10,920 nucleotides of DNA from an uncultured Eubacteriales bacterium (lineage in GTDB: Bacteria; Bacillota; Clostridia; Oscillospirales; Butyricicoccaceae): NCBI GenBank assembly GCA_910585875.1, contig CAJUIK010000062.1:1-10920 (forward strand), in the 5' to 3' direction. The notes beneath the pieces were generated by a model, which saw nothing but the letters and a program-made list of their open reading frames with translations, was not told the DNA's origin and did no database searches. Below are positions 1-6,890 of the stretch, piece after piece (position 1 is the first letter of the stretch; every line of letters starts with the position of its first letter). A program made the position numbers and the translations under genes.

Positions 1-1059
1 CTGTTTTCCCTGCTCTGCGCCGGCATGATGCAGCCCTTGCTGGGCCTGTTGGGCGCCGATTCCGTTACCGGCCCGGCCACTCAGCGCTATTTGTTCTGGA
101 CGGTGTGCGTCGGCGCTCCCCCCTCCATCCTCAATGTGGTGATGGCCTATCTGCTGCGCTCGGAAGGCGCTACCTTCCACGCCAGCATGGGAACGATGAG
201 CGGATGTTTGCTCAATATCATTTTGGACCCGCTGTTCATCCTTCCCTCCGGCCTTGGCATGGGAGCGGAAGGCGCGGCTCTGGCTACCTTGATTTCCAAC
301 TGCGCGGCTGTGCTCTACTTTATGGGGTATCTGTTCTTCAAGCGCAAATCCACCTATGTCTGCGTCTCCCCCAAGGAATTCACTCTGAAAAAGGAGATTG
401 CCGGCGGCGTGTGCGCCGTGGGCGTGCCCGCTTCCATCCAAAATCTGCTCAACGTCGTCAGCCATATGGCGCTGAACAATCTGGCGGCGCCCTTCGGCGC
501 GGCGGCGCTGGCCGCCATGGGCATTGCCTCCAAGGTGTGTATGGTGCCTATGTATCTCTCCAACGGCATTTCCCAGGGCGTCATGCCCCTGGTGGGCTAT
601 ACTTACGCCGCCGGGATGTTCCGCCGAATGAAAAAGGCTGTGGCTTTTAACGCCAAGCTGTCCCTCTCCCTGTTGTCCGTCATCGCGCTGGTCTGCGTCC
701 TATTCTCCAAATCCATCGCCGGCGCCTTTATCGACGACCCTCAGACCGTGGCCTATGGCGGTCTATTTATCCAAGGCATGGCCCTGGCCTCCCCTTTCCA
801 TTGTTTGGATTTTTTGGCCGTCCACGTGTTCCAAGCCGTGGGCAAAGGATATCTGTCTTTGTTTATGGCCATTCTGCGCAAGGCTATTTTGGAAATCCCG
901 GCCTATTACCTGCTGAATTTCCTCTGGCCCCTTACCGGCCTGGCCTTTGGCCAGCCCCTGGCGGAACTGGTTATGGCTGTGGCGGGAACGATCTTGCTGC
1001 TGCGCTTTCTCAAAACTCTGCCGGCGGAGAAAGAGCGGCCCGCCCCCGCCAAAGTCTGA
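1..1059 (+). CDS. MATE family multidrug/Na+ antiporter, 5'-truncated by window edge
   Basis: The reading frame is open from base 1, so the start lies upstream. About 352 residues remain of a family that is usually about 450, so roughly the first two helices are missing. MATE proteins are 12-helix inner-membrane exporters that expel cationic drugs or metabolites using Na+ or H+ gradients. The visible part is a chain of hydrophobic helices with family-typical segments: an SEGATFHASMG stretch followed by LNIILDPLFI in the N-lobe, and the repeat-like GIASKV and NGISQGVMPLVGY segments in the C-lobe. The tail is polar and rich in Pro and Lys. The next gene starts 80 nt downstream with no terminator between them, so co-transcription with the flavoprotein and reductase is likely. 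The substrate cannot be told from sequence. Confidence 0.9.
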   Translation: MFSLLCAGMMQPLLGLLGADSVTGPATQRYLFWTVCVGAPPSILNVVMAYLLRSEGATFHASMGTMSGCLLNIILDPLFILPSGLGMGAEGAALATLISNCAAVLYFMGYLFFKRKSTYVCVSPKEFTLKKEIAGGVCAVGVPASIQNLLNVVSHMALNNLAAPFGAAALAAMGIASKVCMVPMYLSNGISQGVMPLVGYTYAAGMFRRMKKAVAFNAKLSLSLLSVIALVCVLFSKSIAGAFIDDPQTVAYGGLFIQGMALASPFHCLDFLAVHVFQAVGKGYLSLFMAILRKAILEIPAYYLLNFLWPLTGLAFGQPLAELVMAVAGTILLLRFLKTLPAEKERPAPAKV

Positions 1060-1139
1060 CTTTCTTTGGGATTTCGCTGTTCCAAAACCGTCCACATATG
1101 CCCGCGGCCGCTTTTCAACGTTTCAAGGAGGAATGATTG

Positions 1140-1661
1140 ATGAAAATCCTGATTCTCAACGGCAGCCCTCGGCCCAACGGCGCCACCGCCGCTATGGTCG
1201 AGGCCTTCGCCCAAGGCGCCCGCCAAGCGGGGCATCAGGTAGACGTGATCGCCGTGTGCCAAAAGAAAATTGCCGGCTGCCTGGCCTGCGAATATTGCCA
1301 TGCCAAAGGCGGCGGCGCCTGTGTTCAGCAGGACGACATGCAGCAGATCTACCCGCTGCTCGACCAGGCGGAGATGCTTGTTTTGGCTTCGCCCATCTAT
1401 TATCACAACATTTCCGGCCAGCTCAAATGCGCTGTAGACCGGATCTACGCTTTGGATAAGCCCCGCAATCTGAAAAAAATCGCCATGATCCTGAGCTCCG
1501 GCAGCCCGGATATGTACGAGGGCGCGAAATTCTCCTATCAGGGGGATTTCCTGGATTATCTGAAGTTAGAGGATATGGGCGTCTTCACCTCTTTTGGCCA
1601 GCAGAACAAATCGCCGGAGAAGCTGGAAGAACTGCGGGCCTTCGGCGCCAGTCTGAAATAG
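1140..1661 (+). CDS. Iron-sulfur flavoprotein (Isf-like NADPH-dependent FMN reductase family)
   Basis: A 173-residue flavodoxin-fold protein. The N-terminal beta strand KILILNGSPRPNGAT (residues 2-16) is the FMN-phosphate loop of the NADPH-dependent FMN reductase superfamily. A compact cysteine motif follows at C47, C50, C53 and C61 (C-x2-C-x2-C-x7-C). In the Methanosarcina iron-sulfur flavoproteins this arrangement binds a [4Fe-4S] cluster next to FMN. Then come a DDM and an ASPIYYHNISGQLK segment, where the flavin ring normally sits. The likely role is cytosolic electron transfer or reduction of a quinone, nitro or oxygen-type substrate; the substrate is unknown. The ATG at 1140 has AAGGAGG at 1125-1131, 8 nt upstream. 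A TTG directly before it (1137) is less likely. The gene is followed 18 nt later by the reductase, suggesting a redox operon. The cluster is inferred from spacing. Confidence 0.85.
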   Translation: MKILILNGSPRPNGATAAMVEAFAQGARQAGHQVDVIAVCQKKIAGCLACEYCHAKGGGACVQQDDMQQIYPLLDQAEMLVLASPIYYHNISGQLKCAVDRIYALDKPRNLKKIAMILSSGSPDMYEGAKFSYQGDFLDYLKLEDMGVFTSFGQQNKSPEKLEELRAFGASLK

Positions 1662-1679
1662 AAAAGGGAGATCTTGCAC

Positions 1680-2864
1680 ATGAACGCAAAAGAATTTTTA
1701 GCAGGCGAAAAGAAGCTGGGTTTCGGCTGTCTGCGCCTACCCCATTTGACTCCAGAGGATCCCAGCGACGTGGATGTTCCCCTGATGAAGCGCATGACGG
1801 ACGAATTTTTGGCCGCCGGATTCCGCTATTTCGACACCGCTTATTCCTATCTCAACTATAAAAGCGAGCTGTTCGTCAAGCAGGCTCTGACCAGCCGTTA
1901 TCCTCGGGATCGCTATATCCTGACCACCAAACTGCCCTGTCTGGAGCTAAAGGGGGATTCGGATCCTTCCGTCTATTTCGACGAACAGCTGGAAAAATGC
2001 GGCGTAGAATATTTCGATTTCTATCTGCTGCACAGCTTGAATGCCTCGGTCTGCCAACTGGCCGACAAGCTGGGCTGCTTTCAGGAGCTGCAAAGGCGCA
2101 AGGCCAAAGGCCAGGCCCGGTTTGTGGGCTTTTCCTTCCACGACAGCGCCGACGCGCTGGACGCGATTCTCGCCCAGCATCCAGAAATCGACGTGGTGCA
2201 GATTCAGCTGAACTACTTGGATTGGGAAAACCCCGTCATCCAGTCCAAAGCCTGCCTGGAGGTCTGCCGCCGGCATGGCAAGCCGGTTATCGTCATGGAG
2301 CCCGTCAAAGGAGGGGGCCTAGCCAAAGTTCCCCAGGCTGCTCGAGATTTGATGGAGGCCCGCCGCCCCGGCGCGAGCCCCGCCTCCTGGGCCTTGCTGT
2401 TTGCCGCCAGCCAGCCCGGCGTGTCCATGGTTCTCTCCGGCATGGGCGATCTGGAGCAAATTCAGGAAAACGCCTCTTTGATGAGGAACTTTGAGCCGCT
2501 GGACGAGGACGAATACCAAACGTTATGGCGCTGCGCCGATATCGTCCGAGCCTCGACGGCTATCCCCTGCACCGGCTGCGCCTATTGCACAGACGTTTGC
2601 CCCCAGCGCCTGCCCATTCCCCGCTATTTCGCTCTGTTCAACGAAAACAAGCGGGACGGTTGGCAGGCCAACGCCAAAAAGCGGTATCAGGATCTGACCC
2701 AAATTCACGCCCCTGCCGCCGCCTGCGTCGGCTGCCGCCAATGCGAAACCAAATGCCCTCAGCATTTGGCTGTCGCCGATTTCATGTCCCAAGTTTCTTC
2801 CCAATTCGATTCGACGAGCCGGGAGATCCCAGCGAAGGAATCTGTTCGTCCGTTTCTGCCTTGA
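1680..2864 (+). CDS. Aldo/keto reductase with C-terminal double [4Fe-4S] ferredoxin domain
   Basis: A 394-residue two-part protein. Residues about 10-290 form an aldo/keto reductase barrel with the catalytic tetrad recognisable as D52 and Y57 (FDTAYSY), K84 (TTK) and H118 (YLLHSL). Late barrel motifs are QIQLNYLDW near 175-183 and VIVMEPVKGGGLA near 203-215. Residues 297-307 (CTGCAYCTDVCP) and 349-359 (CVGCRQCETKCP) are two C-x2-C-x2-C-x3-C-P motifs, each able to hold a [4Fe-4S] cluster. This is the common clostridial 'predicted oxidoreductase of the AKR family' architecture (COG1453-like), in which ferredoxin-type electrons may replace or supplement NADPH. The ATG at 1680 has AAGGGAG at 1664-1670; a TTG six bases earlier is disfavoured by spacing. 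It lies 18 nt after the flavoprotein, a plausible electron partner. The substrate is unknown. Confidence 0.9.
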   Translation: MNAKEFLAGEKKLGFGCLRLPHLTPEDPSDVDVPLMKRMTDEFLAAGFRYFDTAYSYLNYKSELFVKQALTSRYPRDRYILTTKLPCLELKGDSDPSVYFDEQLEKCGVEYFDFYLLHSLNASVCQLADKLGCFQELQRRKAKGQARFVGFSFHDSADALDAILAQHPEIDVVQIQLNYLDWENPVIQSKACLEVCRRHGKPVIVMEPVKGGGLAKVPQAARDLMEARRPGASPASWALLFAASQPGVSMVLSGMGDLEQIQENASLMRNFEPLDEDEYQTLWRCADIVRASTAIPCTGCAYCTDVCPQRLPIPRYFALFNENKRDGWQANAKKRYQDLTQIHAPAAACVGCRQCETKCPQHLAVADFMSQVSSQFDSTSREIPAKESVRPFLP

Positions 2865-2870
2865 ACAGCC

Positions 2871-2899
2871 AAAACGCCCCCGTAAATCGGGGGCGTTTT
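2871..2899 (+). terminator. Intrinsic terminator of the MATE/redox operon
   Basis: A perfect 11-bp inverted repeat pairs 2871-2881 (AAAACGCCCCC) with 2889-2899 (GGGGGCGTTTT). A further G-C pair leaves a TAAAT loop. It begins 6 nt after the reductase stop codon. The flanking A and T runs make it work in principle on either strand, but only the plus-strand operon ends here. Confidence 0.88.
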
Positions 2900-2936
2900 G
2901 CTGCGGGCAAAAATTTTTCTATTTTTCAAATTTCCT

Positions 2937-2965
2937 TGTAACAAAAGGCCCTTTTAGGGGATATA
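2937..2965 (+). promoter_or_regulatory. Candidate promoter of the sigma/anti-sigma operon
   Basis: The gap 2900-2987 is AT-rich. It contains TGTAAC at 2937-2942 and GATATA at 2960-2965. The AAC core of the first element recalls ECF -35 boxes, which would fit autoregulation, but the downstream element does not match a clear ECF -10 consensus. A short palindrome, AAAAGG-C-CCTTTT (2943-2955), fills the spacer. This is a weak call based on placement and one recognisable core. Confidence 0.35.
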
Positions 2966-2987
2966 CCAAGGGAAAGGAGGCAAGGCG

Positions 2988-3476
2988 ATGGAAGACATGG
3001 AAGCGCTATACCGCCGGCACGCCAAGACGGTATATAAGTATCTGCTGTCCCTCTGCCGAGATGGGGATTTGGCGGAAGAGCTGACCCAGGAGACTTTTTA
3101 CCAAGCCATACGCTCCATCGGCCGTTACGACGGCGGGTGCAAAATTTCCGTCTGGCTGTGCCAGATCGCCAAACACCTGTGGTATCAGAGGCTGCGAAAA
3201 CAACAAAACGCCCCTTTGCCTTTGGACGAGGCGGAAGAGCCTGCGGTCCCTTCGGCAGAAGACAGCGCGCTGGTTCGGCAGGATCAGCTGGACTTGCTGA
3301 GGCAAATCCACGCCCTACCTTCGGAACCCCGAGAAGTTTTGTACCTGCGGGCCTTCGGCGGCCTATCCTTTCGGGAAATCGGCGACGTCATGGGCCGCAC
3401 GGAAAATTGGGCCCGGGTGACATTTTACCGGGGAAAGGAAAAACTGAAAAAAGGAGCGAAAGATCATGAATCCTGA
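2988..3476 (+). CDS. ECF-type RNA polymerase sigma-70 family sigma factor
   Basis: A 162-residue sigma factor with only regions 2 and 4, the usual length and layout of ECF sigma factors. Region 2 covers about residues 5-72: LYRRHAKTVYKYLLSL, the core-binding segment DLAEELTQETFYQAI, and the region 2.4-like ISVWLCQIAKHLWYQRLRK. A linker rich in acid and proline follows (about 75-100). Region 4 (about 102-155) has LPSEPREVLYLRAFGGLSF, then the helix-turn-helix FREIGDVMGRTENWARVTFY that reads the -35 box. The ATG at 2988 is set by AAAGGAGG at 2973-2980. The stop overlaps the downstream anti-sigma start by 11 nt, so the two are translationally coupled, as is typical of a sigma and its inhibitor. 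The regulon and inducing signal are not visible. Confidence 0.92.
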   Translation: MEDMEALYRRHAKTVYKYLLSLCRDGDLAEELTQETFYQAIRSIGRYDGGCKISVWLCQIAKHLWYQRLRKQQNAPLPLDEAEEPAVPSAEDSALVRQDQLDLLRQIHALPSEPREVLYLRAFGGLSFREIGDVMGRTENWARVTFYRGKEKLKKGAKDHES

Positions 3477-4494
3477 ACAAACTCCAACCGCCCCGCTGCC
3501 CTGCGCCGTGATCCGGGATTTGCTGCCGTTATATCTGGAGGGCCTGACCAGCTCCCAAACCGACCGGGCCATAGAAGCCCATCTGGCAAACTGCCCGGAC
3601 TGCGCCCAGTATCGAGCGGCGCTGTCGGCGCCCCTGCCCTCTCCGGACTCAGAGGAGGCGGCCAAAGAGCCTGATTACTTGAAGACAATCCGCCGCCGAG
3701 GATTCCGGCGTACGGCGATCGCTGTGCTGGCCGCCGTGCTGACGCTGCTGGCCGCCGCAAGCGTCAAAACCTTTTTCATCGGCAGCCCCGCCCAAGCAGA
3801 CGACATGATCTGGCAAGCCGACCGGCAAAAGGAGGATTGCCTCACGCTGACGATCCATTCCCCCTCGTCCGCCGCCGTATTCCGAGGATGGCAGATTGAG
3901 CGCCAAGGAGACGTCGTAGCGATTTCCGCCCGGAAGGCTCTGGCCTCTCCTGTATTCGGCGGTTCCAGCCAAGCAGGCTTGGACATCCCCCTGGACGGCG
4001 TCGGCAAAGTGGAGCTGTGTGGCGCCGTCGTCTGGCAAAATGAGCTGATTATTCCCCAAGAAACCTGGAGGGCCTGGCAGGCCCGCGCTCCCTATACGGG
4101 AGACGCTCCCGCTCTGAATCGATTGGCCCAAGCGCTGAATATCAGCTTGTTGTGCGGCGATTTCACCAACAGCCTGCAAACCGACTCCCCTCCCTATGGC
4201 TGGACGCTCCATTTTTCTCAAATTCCTCAGGACGACGCGGCTTTAGACCGGCAGATGGAGCGGCTGGCCTACCAGATGTTGGCCCTGACGGGCAATCTGG
4301 AGCAGGTGCGCTGGACCTATCCTCGGATAGGAGGGGGCGAAACCAGCCGCGTTTTCACCCTTCAGCAGGCAGATTACCGGCTTTCCGTCTATTTCGGCCA
4401 AGAAAAGAAGCTGAAAGATTATGGCCGATCCCCTGCCGAACTGGAGCGGCTGCGCCAAACCATAGCCGCCGAAGATTTCCCCATTAACCCGTAG
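3466..4494 (+). CDS. Membrane-anchored zf-HC2 anti-sigma factor with large outer domain
   Basis: A 342-residue single-pass protein. The N-terminal cytoplasmic part carries the zinc anti-sigma signature: C13, H39, C43 and C46 (AHLANCPDC gives H-x3-C-x2-C). This is the zf-HC2 fold that clamps ECF sigma factors. One transmembrane helix follows basic residues RRRGFRR and spans about 82-106. The remaining 235 or so residues lie outside the membrane and form a mixed alpha/beta domain with two unpaired cysteines, long for an anti-sigma. Its second half (about 215-335) has a LAYQMLALTGNLEQVRW segment that reminds me of DUF4825-like domains on clostridial anti-sigmas, a tentative link. The ATG at 3466 has AAGGAG at 3451-3456 and lies inside the sigma gene. 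The likely role is to hold the upstream sigma inactive until an envelope signal is sensed. Confidence 0.85.
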   Translation: MNPEQTPTAPLPCAVIRDLLPLYLEGLTSSQTDRAIEAHLANCPDCAQYRAALSAPLPSPDSEEAAKEPDYLKTIRRRGFRRTAIAVLAAVLTLLAAASVKTFFIGSPAQADDMIWQADRQKEDCLTLTIHSPSSAAVFRGWQIERQGDVVAISARKALASPVFGGSSQAGLDIPLDGVGKVELCGAVVWQNELIIPQETWRAWQARAPYTGDAPALNRLAQALNISLLCGDFTNSLQTDSPPYGWTLHFSQIPQDDAALDRQMERLAYQMLALTGNLEQVRWTYPRIGGGETSRVFTLQQADYRLSVYFGQEKKLKDYGRSPAELERLRQTIAAEDFPINP

Positions 4495-4500
4495 CTCCAA

Positions 4501-4539
4501 GAAAAACCTCCGGCTTTTTGAAAAAACCGGAGGTTTTTC
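4501..4539. terminator. Bidirectional terminator between converging operons
   Basis: A perfect 13-bp inverted repeat pairs 4501-4513 (GAAAAACCTCCGG) with 4527-4539 (CCGGAGGTTTTTC). The 13-nt middle is an A/T-rich stretch. T runs follow on both strands. It lies 6 nt after the anti-sigma stop and about 40 nt after the histidine kinase stop on the other strand, so it serves both. Confidence 0.9.
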
Positions 4540-4579
4540 TTTTTGTCTTTAGCCTTCCTGCTCTTTGCCAAAAAAGCAG

Positions 4580-5581
4580 CTATATGGCGCCTTGCTTATA
4601 AAACCGGATCACAAAATGGCCCCCTGGGCCGGGAGCGGCGGACAGATCTGCGTTCTGCCCGTCCAGAAAACTGCGGGCCATGGCCAAACCGATGCCCACG
4701 CCGACTTCGCCGGCATTTTTGCCCCGGTAAAACCGGTTGAAGATATAAGGCAGATCCTGCCGGGCAATGCCCGGGCCGGAATCCAAAATGACAATTTGCG
4801 TATACAGCGCGGTGTCCTTGATATCCGCCTGAATGCGCCCGCCCTCCGGCGTATGCTCCATACAGTTTTTCAAAATATTCAGCAGGGCCTCCGCCGTCCA
4901 TTGCCGGTCGCACAGCAGGACGGCGCCGGCGTCGCCCCGGATTTCCACCCGAATATTTTTGATTTCCAAGGGAATTTGGATGGGCGCCAGGGCTTCCCGC
5001 AGCAAATCCTCTACCTTCTCCCGCCGCCGCTGGAACCGGATGACGCCGGCGTCCACCTTGGCCAGCTTGAGCAGAGAGGACACCAGCCATTCGATGCGCT
5101 GGAGCTGGATGTGGATACTGCGCGTAAATTGCTGCCGCTGTTCCGCCTCCAGTCCTTCCTGCCGCAGCAAATCGGTCATCACCACCATTGATGTGACAGG
5201 GGTTTTCAGCTGATGAGAGATGTTGGATATCGCGTCGGCCAGGGCCTGACGTTCCCGCTCCATTTGGTCCTTCTGCTCCGAAAGACGCAGCACCACTTTG
5301 TAAATCTCCGTGCGCAGCAAGCTCAGCTCTCCCTCCTGGTGCGTGCGGATATCCAGGGAAAAATCCCCCGAAGCTACTTGCTGCAAATAGTCGTTGAGCT
5401 GGGCGATCTGCCGGTAGCGCCGCCGGGTAAAGAGCAGGGAGCAGACCGTCAGCAGCACAAAGCCGCACAGGGCGGCGACCGCCGCCTGGGGCGCCCATTG
5501 ATAAATGGCGGCGGACAACAGACCAGAAAGGCCCAGCATGGCCAGCGTATAAATCCATAGTTCCTGATTGCGGACCATCAT
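4580..5581 (-). CDS. Sensor histidine kinase with two close membrane helices
   Basis: A 333-residue membrane kinase that should autophosphorylate and pass phosphate to the regulator encoded just upstream. Helices at about 9-28 and 32-52 are joined by only a few residues, so there is no outer sensor domain. A HAMP-like linker spans about 53-105. The dimerisation/phosphoacceptor helix has NISHQLKTPVTSM with H123. The ATPase domain shows the N-box ILKNCMEHTPEGG (N239), G1 box DSGPGI (D267), F-box IFNRFYRG and G2 box GVGIGLAMA. The length and short loop resemble intramembrane-sensing kinases such as BceS, although no ABC transporter lies next to it here. Its first ATG (5581) overlaps the regulator stop as ATGA; a second ATG follows immediately (5578). 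It ends in TAG about 40 nt before the shared terminator. Confidence 0.93.
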   Translation of the reverse strand: MMVRNQELWIYTLAMLGLSGLLSAAIYQWAPQAAVAALCGFVLLTVCSLLFTRRRYRQIAQLNDYLQQVASGDFSLDIRTHQEGELSLLRTEIYKVVLRLSEQKDQMERERQALADAISNISHQLKTPVTSMVVMTDLLRQEGLEAEQRQQFTRSIHIQLQRIEWLVSSLLKLAKVDAGVIRFQRRREKVEDLLREALAPIQIPLEIKNIRVEIRGDAGAVLLCDRQWTAEALLNILKNCMEHTPEGGRIQADIKDTALYTQIVILDSGPGIARQDLPYIFNRFYRGKNAGEVGVGIGLAMARSFLDGQNADLSAAPGPGGHFVIRFYKQGAI

Positions 5582-6267
5582 CCTTCGCCTCGCTCAATCT
5601 TATATCCCACTCCCCGGACTGTTTTGATGATTTGGGGCTTCTGAGGGTCTTGTTCCAGCTTTTCCCGAAGCCTTTTGATATAAACCGTCAAGGTGTTGTC
5701 GTTGACAAAATCTCCAGCCACGTCCCAGATACCCTCTAACAGCTGACCGCGGCTCAGAGTCTGGCCCGGATGATTGAGAAAAGTCAGCAGCAGCCGATAT
5801 TCCAGAGCCGTCAAGACCACCTCTTCCCCGTTTTTCCAAACCTTCGCTTCTCCAAGGTTCACCCGCACCGGCCCCAGGGAAACGGCGGCTTTGCCCCCAT
5901 CCCCCTTACGGTACCGGCGCAGCACAGATTTGATGCGGCTGATCAGCTCCCGCACCCGGAAGGGCTTGGAGATATAATCGTCGGCGCCCATATCCAACCC
6001 CATCACCACGTTGACTTCGTCGTCCATAGCCGTCAGAAAAATCACCGGCGAATCCCCCAGCTGTTTGGCCCGGCGGCACAGGTCGTAACCGCTGCCCCCC
6101 GGCAGCGTCAAATCCAGCAGATACAGGCTGAAATTTTCTTTTTCCATAGCCGCCAAGGCGCTGGGGCAATCGCCGCACACCGTCACCTGATACCCCTCTT
6201 GGGCCAAAGAGTATTCCAGTCCCATCGCGATGGCGCCGTCGTCCTCCGCCAGCAAAATGCGTTCCAT
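5578..6267 (-). CDS. OmpR/PhoB-family response regulator
   Basis: A 229-residue two-domain transcription factor. The receiver domain (about 1-115) has the acidic pair D9-D10, phosphoacceptor D52 (LLDLTLPGGSG), the switch threonine T79 and lysine K101 (SKPF). The winged-helix DNA-binding domain (about 128-225) includes LTALEYRLLLTFLNHPGQ, a recognition region around NDNTLTVYIKRLREKL and the closing wing IIKTVRGVGYKIE. I chose the ATG at 6267 because GGGAGGAG lies about 8-10 nt upstream and the protein then begins MERILLAEDD, as receivers normally do. A GTG at 6297 would add ten residues but falls at the predicted transcription start. It is first in a two-gene operon with the kinase, overlapping it by 4 nt. 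No adjacent target gene is evident. Confidence 0.95.
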   Translation of the reverse strand: MERILLAEDDGAIAMGLEYSLAQEGYQVTVCGDCPSALAAMEKENFSLYLLDLTLPGGSGYDLCRRAKQLGDSPVIFLTAMDDEVNVVMGLDMGADDYISKPFRVRELISRIKSVLRRYRKGDGGKAAVSLGPVRVNLGEAKVWKNGEEVVLTALEYRLLLTFLNHPGQTLSRGQLLEGIWDVAGDFVNDNTLTVYIKRLREKLEQDPQKPQIIKTVRGVGYKIERGEG

Positions 6268-6302
6268 ATCCAGCGCTCCTCCCTTTCTTTTCAACACAAC
6301 TT

Positions 6303-6332
6303 ATTATAATAATTTGTCCCTCCCTCCGTCAA
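6303..6332 (-). promoter_or_regulatory. Sigma-A-like promoter of the two-component operon
   Basis: On the minus strand TTGACG (6332-6327) is followed by an 18-nt spacer and a perfect TATAAT (6308-6303). Transcription would begin near 6296, giving a leader of about 30 nt to the regulator ATG. I saw no clear inverted repeat overlapping the promoter. Confidence 0.72.
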
Positions 6333-6582
6333 GACGCTTCAGACTGCTCCAACAGCCGCAAAATAGAGGACGACAAACTAATATTCTGTTCCAATTTCCC
6401 TATTTCCCTTGATATTCAACTGCTATAAAGCGAATTCATTTTACAGATATTTTGTCTTCTTATGCTACTTTCCCAACAGCGTCAAAGCAATTTTCTTCTC
6501 CCCTTTCCTTCGTTTATCCCGTCTTTTGACGCTTCGCGCCCAAACGACAAGCCGCTTCCATAGCGGACATTGCCTTTAACAG
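6333..6582. other. Intergenic stretch with no gene seen
   Basis: This 250-base AT-richer stretch separates the regulator promoter from the terminators behind the cold-shock gene. I see no supported coding frame and no RNA gene fold. It holds a small CCGCT/AGCGG hairpin (6552-6566) and a second, weak TTGACG-like element (6485-6480) that could be a distal minus-strand promoter. Confidence 0.5.
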
Positions 6583-6619
6583 AAAAAAGCCGCCTATCCC
6601 GCCTGGGATAAACAGCTTT
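6583..6619 (-). terminator. Second, backup terminator behind the cold-shock gene
   Basis: On the minus strand, GAAAGC pairs with GCTTTTTTC across an inner TATCCC/GGGATA hairpin (6595-6600 with 6605-6610, loop of 4). The outer arm is AAAGC 6586-6590 with GCTTT 6615-6619. A run of six T follows the stem on the minus strand. The two stem sections are separated by an unpaired internal loop, so it is weaker than the terminator before it. Confidence 0.5.
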
Positions 6620-6649
6620 CCATATGCGTCCTTCTTCCCCGTTTTCGCG

Positions 6650-6681
6650 AAAAGCGCGGGGCCTTATGGCCTCGCGCTTTT
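6650..6681 (-). terminator. Terminator of the cold-shock gene
   Basis: A 14-bp near-perfect inverted repeat pairs AAAAGCGCGGGGCC (6650-6663) with GGCCTCGCGCTTTT (6668-6681), with loop TTAT and one non-Watson-Crick position. It begins 5 nt after the cold-shock stop on the minus strand and ends in four T. An overlapping palindrome TTTTCGCGAAAA (6642-6653) shares its distal arm. Confidence 0.8.
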
Positions 6682-6686
6682 CCACA

Positions 6687-6890
6687 TTACAGAGCGACCA
6701 CGTTTTCCGCCTGGGGGCCTCGTTCGCTGGAAGCCACCTCAAGGCTGACTCTCTGGCCCTCGTTGAGGGTCTTGTACCCTTCTGCCTGGATGGCGGAGAA
6801 ATGGACAAAAACGTCCTCGCCGGCGTCGGTTGTGATGAAGCCGTAGCCTTTCTCTGCGCTGAACCATTTTACTGTGCCTGTCGTGCTCAT
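6687..6890 (-). CDS. csp: Cold-shock domain protein (CspA family)
   Basis: A 67-residue single cold-shock domain, the standard size. It begins MSTTGTVKWFSAEKGYGFIT, with RNP1-like KGYGFIT and RNP2-like VFVHFSAI, the aromatic patches that bind single-stranded nucleic acid. Members are cytosolic RNA chaperones that melt RNA hairpins. In E. coli some act as transcription antiterminators. The ATG at 6890 has GGAGG eight bases upstream; an in-frame TTG at 6905 lies over that ribosome binding site and is rejected. The gene stands alone with its own promoter, a long structured leader and its own terminators, so it is monocistronic. Which member of the family it is, and whether it is cold-induced or constitutive, cannot be told from the protein. 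Confidence 0.97.
   Translation of the reverse strand: MSTTGTVKWFSAEKGYGFITTDAGEDVFVHFSAIQAEGYKTLNEGQRVSLEVASSERGPQAENVVAL

Noticed and set aside
4565..5191. A 208-codon open frame on the plus strand across the histidine kinase.
   Set aside because: It lies antisense to a kinase with every catalytic motif in place. Its translation has no recognisable domain, and the long frame is a by-product of GC-rich codon use.
4596..5597. A 333-codon minus-strand frame overlapping the histidine kinase in another phase.
   Set aside because: It is a shadow of equal length to the kinase, but it is rich in Gly, Ala, Arg and Pro and has no motif.
6268..6297. Longer form of the response regulator starting at GTG 6297.
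   Set aside because: The GTG coincides with the predicted transcription start and has no ribosome binding site; the ATG at 6267 gives the canonical receiver N-terminus.
6457..6485. Second minus-strand promoter, TTGACG-N17-TAAGAA, upstream of the response regulator.
   Set aside because: The -10 matches poorly, and a far better promoter sits at 6303-6332; a weak distal promoter cannot be excluded.
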